Positions 1-4,923 of a stretch of 13,734 nt of DNA are shown one piece after another (the first letter of the stretch is position 1; every line of letters starts with the position of its first letter). The DNA comes from an uncultured Clostridia bacterium (GTDB lineage: Bacteria; Bacillota; Dehalobacteriia; UBA4068; JAAVYR01): assembly GCA_946562005.1 (NCBI GenBank), contig CAMNVD010000025.1:1-13734 (forward strand), read 5' to 3'. The notes beneath the pieces were generated by a model. That model saw only the letters and a program-made list of their open reading frames with translations. It ran no database searches and was not told the origin of the DNA. The translations under genes were made by a program, and so were the position numbers.

Positions 1-282
1 TGCGCGACGAACTTTACCTCTCCGAGTTACGACGATTTTTTCGATACGAGGAGAGTGGATTGGGAAAGTTCTTTCTACCCCTACGCCATAAGATACACGA
101 CGTACAGTGAAAGTTTCTCTTAAGCCACCGCCACGACGTTTAATCACAACGCCTTCAAAAACCTGGATACGTTCTCTGTTACCTTCCACGATTTTCGCAT
201 GTACTTGCACAGTGTCACCAGGGCGAAACTGAGGAATATCTTGACGCAATTGTTCTTGTTCAATGCTTGCAATAATATTCAT
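1..282 (-). CDS. rplS: 50S ribosomal protein L19, 3' end cut by window edge
   Basis: Structural protein of the large ribosomal subunit, located near the 30S-50S interface. The 94 visible residues start MNIIASIEQEQLRQDIPQFR and continue with the family's conserved PGDTVQVHAKI, the IQVFEGVVIKRRGGG core (about residues 39-53), RETFTVRR, and GVGVERTFPIHSPRI near the end. Bacterial L19 is usually about 115 residues, so roughly 20 C-terminal residues lie outside the window. The ATG at 280-282 has a strong AGGAGG ribosome binding site 8 bases upstream (positions 291-296). It follows the trmD fusion gene, as in Bacillus subtilis, but across a 112-bp gap that holds a promoter and a hairpin, so it can probably be transcribed alone. 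Identification is secure. Confidence 0.97.
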   Translation of the reverse strand, partial: MNIIASIEQEQLRQDIPQFRPGDTVQVHAKIVEGNRERIQVFEGVVIKRRGGGLRETFTVRRVSYGVGVERTFPIHSPRIEKIVVTRRGKVRRA

Positions 283-303
283 TATTATTTCCTCCTTTCT
301 GCT

Positions 304-347
304 CAAATGTTCATTCTAATCTACCTAAGACTACAGCGGAACATTCG
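304..347 (-). promoter_or_regulatory. candidate L19 leader hairpin
   Basis: In the rplS 5' untranslated region, CGAATGTTC (339-347 read on the minus strand) can pair with GAACATTTG (304-312) in a 9-bp stem with one G-U pair, closing a 26-base loop. The hairpin ends 6 bases before the AGGAGG of rplS. L19 autoregulatory leaders of this general kind are known in Firmicutes (the Rfam L19 leader family). That this hairpin belongs to that family is inference from position and size; I could not test it against the covariance model. It has no T-tract, so it is not a terminator. Confidence 0.5.
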
Positions 348-369
348 TCATACCTAAAACAACATTAGC

Positions 370-398
370 ATTTTACCACAACATCATGATAAAATCAA
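370..398 (-). promoter_or_regulatory. candidate sigma-A promoter for rplS
   Basis: Read on the minus strand: TTGATT (393-398), a 17-base spacer, then TAAAAT (370-375). Box quality and spacing are good for a vegetative promoter. The -35 box overlaps the stop codon of the trmD fusion gene (395-397). Transcription would begin near 363, giving a leader of about 80 bases that contains the L19 hairpin. This would uncouple rplS from the upstream genes. Confidence 0.55.
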
Positions 399-1717
399 TC
401 ATTATTTTTTTCTATTTTTCTAGCGTTAGATTCCCCCATAAGCCGGTCTAGGATGATAGAAACAGCGCTCCGCACCGAGAGGTGATTATATTCTCCAGCA
501 CCATAAATAGGCCGCAATACATAATCTGCCCGGGCAAGAAGCTCATCAGTAAGCCCCCAGCCAGTGCCAAAGACAAGAAGATAGTTGCCTCCCACTTCCC
601 GCATAGTCCTTCGCATCTCTTGATAAGGCATCATACCATCCTGCACATTAGCGGTAGTACAGATGATTTTTGGTTTTTCTCCATATTGTTCGGCAATGGC
701 GGCCTCTGCATCCTCTAGTGTTTTCATAATTGCCACCCTGTCCAGAGCATTATGCCGGTCTGGATTATATGTAGCGCCAAAGCCCTCCTGCCAATGATGA
801 AGTAATGTTTCAATGAGTTGGATTTGCGCCTCTTGGGGCTGGACCAGATAATATTTCTCTACCCCAAAGGTAGTAGCAGCCCGTGCAATATCATGCAAAT
901 CTAAATTAGTAAGAGATGTATTGATGATGTGTTTTTTCTTGTTATATACAGGGTAATGCACCAGCGAAACAAAGAGCCGGAAAGGCTTTTCCTTCCCTTG
1001 CTGTATTTCTTTGAGCATCCCGACGTCCTCCTGGGTAAGAGCCGCCTTTTCTAATAAATCAGGTCTCCGTGTGACGGTCGCTTCCAGAGATTTTCTCCGC
1101 CGCCACTTACGGATTTCCTCATGGTTGCCGCCAGTTAATACCTCCGGCACCACTCTTCCGGCGTATTCTAAGGGCCGAGTATACTGGGGATATTCTAATA
1201 AGTCCTGACTGAAGCTTTCCTCTACAAAAGAAGCCTCATCCCCTAACACTCCCGGCACTAGCCGGGCCACAGCGTCTGCCATGACCATAGCTGGCACTTC
1301 TCCCCCGGTAAGGACAAAGTCCCCAATAGAAAGCACATCTGTTACCAAAGCGTCCTCTACCCGCTGGTCTACTCCTTCATAGTGACCGCAGATAAAGATA
1401 ACCTGGTCTGCATGAGAGAGTTCTTCTGCCTTCCGCTGGGTAAAAAGCGCTCCTCTGGGGCTAGTCAGCACTACTCGCACTTTTTTCCCCTCTTGCTTGC
1501 AATCCGCCACAGCGTCAAAGATAGGCTCCGGTTTCATGACCATACCGGCACCACCGCCATAGAGTTTATCATCCGCCGTATGGTGCTTGTCCGTGGTATA
1601 ATCACGAATATTATTAATATGTAAATCCAGAATGCCCGCCTCTGTTGCCCGTTTCATAATGCTGTGGTTCAGCGGCTCAAACATTTCTGGAAACAATGTC
1701 AAAATATCAATGCGCAT
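395..1717 (-). CDS. trmD: TrmD tRNA (guanine37-N1)-methyltransferase fused to a second SPOUT RNA methyltransferase
   Basis: The 440-residue product is nearly twice the usual TrmD length (about 240-250). Residues 1-240 are TrmD, which uses S-adenosylmethionine to make m1G37 next to the anticodon and so prevents frameshifting. Its landmarks are LYGGGAGMVMKPEP (52-65), GHYEGVDQRV (111-120), IGDFVLTGGE (131-140), PGVLG (155-159) and EYPQYTRP (175-182). Residues 246-427 resemble the stand-alone SAM-dependent RNA methyltransferase family (Methyltrn_RNA_4, PF09936; Thermotoga TM1570 type). They show LVHYPVYNK, TNLDLHDIARAATTFGVE, GATYNPDRHNAL, the SPOUT loop LLVFGTGWGLTDELL (380-394) and YNHLSVRSAVSIILDRL (410-426). 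The substrate of this second domain is unknown to me. The position of the proposed general base of TrmD (Asp169 in E. coli and Haemophilus) holds Glu (E167), read as GAA. The gene lies 13 bp after rimM with an AAGAGGA ribosome binding site. The fusion is clear; the second domain's function is not. Confidence 0.95.
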   Translation of the reverse strand: MRIDILTLFPEMFEPLNHSIMKRATEAGILDLHINNIRDYTTDKHHTADDKLYGGGAGMVMKPEPIFDAVADCKQEGKKVRVVLTSPRGALFTQRKAEELSHADQVIFICGHYEGVDQRVEDALVTDVLSIGDFVLTGGEVPAMVMADAVARLVPGVLGDEASFVEESFSQDLLEYPQYTRPLEYAGRVVPEVLTGGNHEEIRKWRRRKSLEATVTRRPDLLEKAALTQEDVGMLKEIQQGKEKPFRLFVSLVHYPVYNKKKHIINTSLTNLDLHDIARAATTFGVEKYYLVQPQEAQIQLIETLLHHWQEGFGATYNPDRHNALDRVAIMKTLEDAEAAIAEQYGEKPKIICTTANVQDGMMPYQEMRRTMREVGGNYLLVFGTGWGLTDELLARADYVLRPIYGAGEYNHLSVRSAVSIILDRLMGESNARKIEKNND

Positions 1718-1730
1718 ATACGTTCCTCTT

Positions 1731-2246
1731 TTATAGCAATCCTTCGGGAATCTCCACTTCCATGGTTTCCGCCTCTAAATCTATTTTCTTTACCACCCAA
1801 TCCAATGCAGGAAGGGCGATGATTTTCCCATTGGTCATTTTTACGTTATAAATATCATTAGCACCAGTAGCCTGTACAGAAAGGACTTTGCCAAAGTATT
1901 CTCCCTGGGTATAGACTTCCAGTCCCTCAATCTGGAAATAATAATAGACCCCTTCGGGAAGGGGTACCGCATCTTTCTTATCTACCTGCAAATAGCTAGG
2001 CGCTAGGGCTTCTGCCATATCCCGGTTTTCTACTTCAGTAAATTTCACTAAGAGGATTTCCTTATGAGGACTAGCAACGTCCACAGTCAAAAGAGCACCT
2101 TTCTTTTCACACCAAAGCTTGCTTCCTTTTTCAAAGCGAGCAGGGTTATCCGTGAGCACTTCCACCTTTACCTGGCCTTTGATACCGTGGACTCCGATGA
2201 TTTTTCCCACGTTGATTTTATCTTTGCTTTTATCAGCTTTATCCAT
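1731..2246 (-). CDS. rimM: 16S rRNA processing protein RimM
   Basis: Ribosome maturation factor that assists late assembly of the 30S head near ribosomal protein S19. The product has 171 residues, the usual size. After a short Lys/Asp-rich start (residues 1-10) comes the RimM N-terminal domain with VGKIIGVHGIKGQVKVEVLT (13-32). A C-terminal PRC-barrel follows from about residue 101, with YYYFQIEGLEVYT, the conserved GANDIYNVK (128-136) and ALPALDWVVKKIDLE (144-158). A fairly weak AGGTGG ribosome binding site lies only 3 bases before the ATG. It is the first gene after the khpA terminator and repeat tract and is closely coupled to trmD. I could not find a convincing promoter in the 183 bp upstream, so it may depend on readthrough or on an unrecognised promoter. 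Confidence 0.96.
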   Translation of the reverse strand: MDKADKSKDKINVGKIIGVHGIKGQVKVEVLTDNPARFEKGSKLWCEKKGALLTVDVASPHKEILLVKFTEVENRDMAEALAPSYLQVDKKDAVPLPEGVYYYFQIEGLEVYTQGEYFGKVLSVQATGANDIYNVKMTNGKIIALPALDWVVKKIDLEAETMEVEIPEGLL

Positions 2247-2302
2247 ATTCCACCTAAATCATTTGTTTTCTTTTTGATTGCCGTACCGGGCGATAACCGG
2301 CC

Positions 2303-2373
2303 TGTCATCCTGAGCATTAGCCAGTTTATCATTCTGAGCCTCAGCTAGTTTGCCATTCTGAGCCACAGCGAAG
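2303..2373. repeat. three degenerate 24-bp tandem repeats
   Basis: On the plus strand three units start at 2303, 2327 and 2351, spaced exactly 24 bases. Each carries a form of TCATTCTGAGC: TCATCCTGAGC, TCATTCTGAGC and CCATTCTGAGC. The first two end in nearly the same CAGTT/TAGTT. The third runs into CAGCGAAGAATCT. The core and the GCGAAGAATCT tail look like dispersed intergenic repeats (REP-like) that I know from many bacterial genomes, from memory only. Read on the minus strand, the tract is free of stop codons and repeats with a period of exactly eight codons (see findings). It occupies most of the khpA-rimM gap, just downstream of the khpA terminator. Confidence 0.8.
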
Positions 2374-2395
2374 AATCTTTTTCTAAAATCCATTT

Positions 2396-2429
2396 AAATA
2401 AAAGAAAAGAAGGGACCCTCCGGTCCCTT
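2396..2429 (-). terminator. intrinsic terminator after khpA
   Basis: On the minus strand, a perfect 8-bp stem AAGGGACC/GGTCCCTT (2422-2429 with 2410-2417) closes a 4-base GGAG loop. A T-rich run (CTTTTCTTTTATTT, 2396-2409) follows. The stem abuts the khpA stop codon. The T-run is broken by two C residues, so termination may be partial. It would end the ylxM-ffh-rpsP-khpA transcript. Confidence 0.8.
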
Positions 2430-2657
2430 TTACCGAATTTCTAAATTCGCTTTTTTCCCTTCTTTGGTAGCAGCAGCTTTTACCACTACACGGATAGCCT
2501 TAGCGATACGCCCTTGCTTCCCGATGACTTTTCCCATATCCTCTTGGGCTACATGGAGCTCCAAGTTGATTTGGTTTTCTTCTTCGGTATCCACCACTTC
2601 TACCTGGTCTGGGTTTTCCACCAAAGAGCGGGCAATATGCGTAACTAATTCTCTCAT
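2430..2657 (-). CDS. khpA: KH-domain RNA-binding protein KhpA (YlqC family)
   Basis: Small single-KH RNA-binding protein, usually about 75-80 residues; in other Firmicutes it works with KhpB/Jag and affects cell division and elongation through RNA binding. The 75-residue product starts MRELVTHIARSLVENPDQVE, typical of the family. It contains the KH signature VIGKQGR with the GKQG loop at 46-49, followed by IAKAIRVVVKAAA. The open frame extends seven codons further upstream (to 2678). However, a canonical AGGAGG (2664-2669) lies inside that extension, 6 bases before the ATG at 2655-2657, and homologues start at this Met, so I use the shorter form. It follows rpsP after a 48-bp gap and ends at an intrinsic terminator. 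The ylqD gene that follows its counterpart in Bacillus is not recognisable here. Confidence 0.93.
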   Translation of the reverse strand: MRELVTHIARSLVENPDQVEVVDTEEENQINLELHVAQEDMGKVIGKQGRIAKAIRVVVKAAATKEGKKANLEIR

Positions 2658-2663
2658 GTTCTT

Positions 2664-2669
2664 CCTCCT
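2664..2669 (-). promoter_or_regulatory. ribosome binding site that fixes the khpA start
   Basis: AGGAGG on the minus strand, 6 bases before ATG 2655-2657. Because it lies within the longer open frame, it argues against the upstream ATG pair at 2673-2678. Confidence 0.85.
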
Positions 2670-2705
2670 AAGCATCACAACAACACAATATGTTACTGAT
2701 GGATA

Positions 2706-2963
2706 CTATTCGGCTTTTGCTTTGCTGATACCAGCCTTTTTGAACAAAGCTTTTACGGTTTCAGAAGGTTCTGCACCTGTTTGTAACCATTTTACAGCTT
2801 TTTCAGCATTCACGCTGATTTCAGGTGGTTGTGTGTTTGGGTTATAATAACCGATTTCTTCGATGAAGCGGCCGTCTCTAGGAGAACGGGAGTCAGCTAC
2901 AACAACACGGTAAAAAGGGTTCTTTTTCGCACCCATTCTTTTCAAACGAATTTTTGTTGCCAA
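2706..2963 (-). CDS. rpsP: 30S ribosomal protein S16, TTG start
   Basis: Small-subunit ribosomal protein needed for stable 30S assembly. With the start at TTG (2961-2963) the product is 85 residues, beginning MATKIRLKRMGAKKNPFYRV. The conserved VADSRSPRDGRFIEEIGYYNP, then EISVNAEKAVKWLQTGAEPSETV and KALFKKAGI follow, at normal family length. The frame also offers a GTG at 2970-2972, but that codon overlaps the AGGAGG itself (2972-2977) and cannot be a sensible start. The TTG lies 8 bases from the AGGAGG, and homologues begin M-A-T-K-I-R. A TTG start on a highly expressed ribosomal gene is unusual. The gene lies 121 bp downstream of ffh behind a structured leader and 48 bp before khpA. Confidence 0.95.
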   Translation of the reverse strand: MATKIRLKRMGAKKNPFYRVVVADSRSPRDGRFIEEIGYYNPNTQPPEISVNAEKAVKWLQTGAEPSETVKALFKKAGISKAKAE

Positions 2964-2971
2964 GATATTCA

Positions 2972-2977
2972 CCTCCT
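2972..2977 (-). promoter_or_regulatory. ribosome binding site that fixes the rpsP start
   Basis: AGGAGG within AAAGGAGGTGA on the minus strand, a near-perfect anti-Shine-Dalgarno match, 8 bases before TTG 2961-2963. The strength of the site may offset the weak start codon. Confidence 0.88.
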
Positions 2978-2993
2978 TTAACGTACTTTATAA

Positions 2994-3059
2994 TTCGCTC
3001 CTTGTTACGGGAGCAAAGTTTACTACTTCCTCGTCACAATATTAACTATCAGAAGTAGT
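2994..3059 (-). promoter_or_regulatory. two tandem hairpins in the rpsP leader
   Basis: In transcript order, hairpin A pairs ACTACTTC (3052-3059) with GAAGTAGT (3022-3029), 8 perfect base pairs around a 22-base loop. Hairpin B pairs TTTGCTCC (3010-3017) with GGAGCGAA (2994-3001), 8 pairs including one G-T, around the 8-base loop CGTAACAA. Neither is followed by a T-tract, so they are not classical terminators. They sit between ffh and the rpsP ribosome binding site and could be a translational control region, a processing site or an mRNA stabiliser. I do not recognise a named RNA family here. Confidence 0.45.
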
Positions 3060-3093
3060 CACAGACTCTTTATACCTTGTGGCATATTAAATA

Positions 3094-4446
3094 TTACATA
3101 AAGGGAAATTTGAAGCCGCCTTTGCCACGCATTTTCTTTTTCATTCCCTTAGCGTCACCCATCATCTTCATCAATTTTTGCATTTGGCTAAATTGCTTTA
3201 AGAGACGGTTCACATCCTGCACTTGGGTGCCGCTGCCTTTGGCAATGCGCACCTTACGAGAGCCTGTAATCATATCCGGCTTTTGCCGCTCTTCCCTGGT
3301 CATAGACTGGATGATAGCCTCTACCCTAGTCATTTCTTTCGGGTCGATTTTTGCATCCTTGAATTGCTTGCCTAGCCCGCCCGGAAGCATGCCAATTAAG
3401 TCCTCCATAGGTCCCATATGCTTCATCTGCTCGATTTGCTCCAGGTAATCTTCCATGGTAAATTGCGCTTTGAGCATTTTTTCCGTCATTTCTTGGGCTT
3501 TCTTCTCATCGACTACAGCCTGAGCCTTTTCGATAAGAGAGAGTACATCCCCCATACCCAAGATACGGGAAGCCATGCGGTCAGGATAAAATGGTTCTAA
3601 CGCATCCAGCTTTTCCCCCATCCCGACAAACTTGATGGGTTGGCCGGTGACTGCTTTTACAGAGAGCGCTGCCCCACCACGGGTATCCCCGTCTAACTTG
3701 GTCAGTACCACCCCGGTGATACCAATAGCTTCATGGAAAGACTCTGCTACTTTTACAGCGTCTTGGCCCACCATAGCATCTACTACTAGCAAAATATCAT
3801 TAGGCTGAGAAACTTCTCGCACGCCTTTTAGTTCTTCCATCAGCACTTCATCGATGTGCAACCGACCGGCAGTATCCAATATCACATAGTCATTGCCATG
3901 GGTCCGGCCATGAGCAATAGCTTCTTCGGCAATAAGCACAGGATTTACCTGGTCTCCCAGAGAAAAAACAGGAATGCCCAGTTCTTCCCCTAGCACTTGC
4001 AGCTGTTTGATAGCCGCAGGACGATAAATATCTGCCGCTACCAAAAGGGGACGTCTGCCTTGATTTTTCAGCCATTTGGCAAGCTTGGCGCTGCTGGTAG
4101 TTTTCCCAGAGCCCTGAAGCCCCACCATCATGATGACTGTCGGCGGTTTCGAGGAAACATTTAGCTTAGACTGTTCCGCACCCATAAGGGATGTTAATTC
4201 TTCATTAACGATTTTGATAACCTGTTGGCCCGGAGTAAGGCTTTCCAGCACATCGCTACCAATGGCCCGTTCCTTCACCTTGCCCACAAAGTCCTTTACC
4301 ACCTTATAGCTGACATCCGCTTCTAAAAGAGCGATGCGGATTTGCCGCATGGCTTCATTCACGTCCGCTTCCGATAAACGACCTTTGCCAGTTAGCTTTT
4401 TGAAAGTTTCTTGGAGTTTATCCGCTAAATTTCCAAATAACGCCAT
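3094..4446 (-). CDS. ffh: signal recognition particle protein Ffh (SRP54)
   Basis: GTPase subunit of the signal recognition particle; it binds 4.5S/6S RNA and signal sequences emerging from the ribosome and delivers the complex to FtsY. The 450 residues are normal length. The N domain spans about 1-90. The G domain carries the P-loop GLQGSGKTT (109-117), AADIYRPAA (137-145), DTAGRLHID (191-199), the specificity motif TKLDGDTRGG (249-258) and VGMGEKLDALEPF (274-286). The Met-rich M domain runs from about 325, with MGPMEDLIGMLPGG and the RNA-binding stretch GSRKVRIAKGSGTQVQDVNRL (395-415), ending FKFPFM. It lies 8 bp after ylxM, as in other Firmicutes. Its best ribosome binding site, AAAGGA, is inside the end of ylxM and about a dozen bases from the ATG, suggesting translational coupling. 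Confidence 0.98.
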   Translation of the reverse strand: MALFGNLADKLQETFKKLTGKGRLSEADVNEAMRQIRIALLEADVSYKVVKDFVGKVKERAIGSDVLESLTPGQQVIKIVNEELTSLMGAEQSKLNVSSKPPTVIMMVGLQGSGKTTSSAKLAKWLKNQGRRPLLVAADIYRPAAIKQLQVLGEELGIPVFSLGDQVNPVLIAEEAIAHGRTHGNDYVILDTAGRLHIDEVLMEELKGVREVSQPNDILLVVDAMVGQDAVKVAESFHEAIGITGVVLTKLDGDTRGGAALSVKAVTGQPIKFVGMGEKLDALEPFYPDRMASRILGMGDVLSLIEKAQAVVDEKKAQEMTEKMLKAQFTMEDYLEQIEQMKHMGPMEDLIGMLPGGLGKQFKDAKIDPKEMTRVEAIIQSMTREERQKPDMITGSRKVRIAKGSGTQVQDVNRLLKQFSQMQKLMKMMGDAKGMKKKMRGKGGFKFPFM

Positions 4447-4454
4447 AGGTTATT

Positions 4455-4808
4455 CTATTTCCTTTCTTCTTCTTCGATGGCATTGATTTCAGCCATAGCC
4501 TCGGTGAGAATCCCCGTATCTCCTGTCTCATAGGCCTTGGCAATCACTGCCGAAAGCCGGGAAAGCCGCTCCTGTTCAGCCCCAAACTTCTGCACCAGCC
4601 CCAGCTTATCTTCATAGCCGATTAACGCTTGCTCACTACGTTTGACTGCGTCATGGACCGCCTGCCGAGAAATGCCCAGCTCTGTAGCAATTTCTCCCAG
4701 AGAATAATCCTCATTATAAAATAAGTCTAAGATGAGCTTTTGCTTTTCTGTTAAAAGCTCACCATAAAAATCAAATAACATCGTGATCTGGGTAATTTTC
4801 TCTATCAT
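4455..4808 (-). CDS. ylxM: YlxM/p13-like helix-turn-helix protein, SRP-associated
   Basis: Small DNA-binding-like protein encoded just before ffh in many Firmicutes. In Streptococcus it has been linked to SRP function, where it modulates Ffh/FtsY GTPase activity. The 117 residues include the family start ITMLFDFYGELLTEKQK, YNEDYSLGEIATELGISRQAVHDAV with the helix-turn-helix at about 36-57, and a charged helical tail ending EEEERK. The ATG at 4806-4808 follows GGGTGAT, which matches the anti-Shine-Dalgarno sequence. It is the first gene behind a near-consensus promoter (4865-4893). The leader also holds a short hairpin ATACT-TGAT-AGTAT (4833-4846). Confidence 0.93.
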   Translation of the reverse strand: MIEKITQITMLFDFYGELLTEKQKLILDLFYNEDYSLGEIATELGISRQAVHDAVKRSEQALIGYEDKLGLVQKFGAEQERLSRLSAVIAKAYETGDTGILTEAMAEINAIEEEERK

Positions 4809-4864
4809 TTGCTATCACCCAATTTCATTGTTATACTATCAAGTATTTTTCCTTAACAGCGATT

Positions 4865-4893
4865 ATTATATACAAAAAAAATATATGCGTCAA
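4865..4893 (-). promoter_or_regulatory. strong sigma-A promoter for ylxM-ffh-rpsP-khpA
   Basis: Minus strand: TTGACG (4888-4893), a 17-base spacer rich in A/T, then a perfect TATAAT (4865-4870). Transcription would begin near 4858, about 50 bases before ylxM. This is the best promoter in the window. Its -35 box is one arm of a 6-bp inverted repeat, GTCAAG-N8-CTTGAC (4889-4908). Confidence 0.85.
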
Positions 4894-4923
4894 GTTTTTT
4901 TTCTTGACAGCTTTGCTTTTTAT

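Noticed and set aside
2064..2348. 94-codon plus-strand open frame running from rimM into the repeat tract
   Set aside because: Mostly antisense to rimM, without a ribosome binding site or recognisable domain.
2988..3014. Possible promoter TTGCTC-18-TATAAA directly before rpsP
   Set aside because: The -35 box matches consensus only in TTG, and the elements overlap hairpin B and nearly touch the ribosome binding site; too weak to list.
4889..4908. GTCAAG/CTTGAC inverted repeat as a terminator for mtaD
   Set aside because: Only a 6-bp stem, with an A8/T8 loop and no T-tract after it on the minus strand; better read as part of the promoter region.
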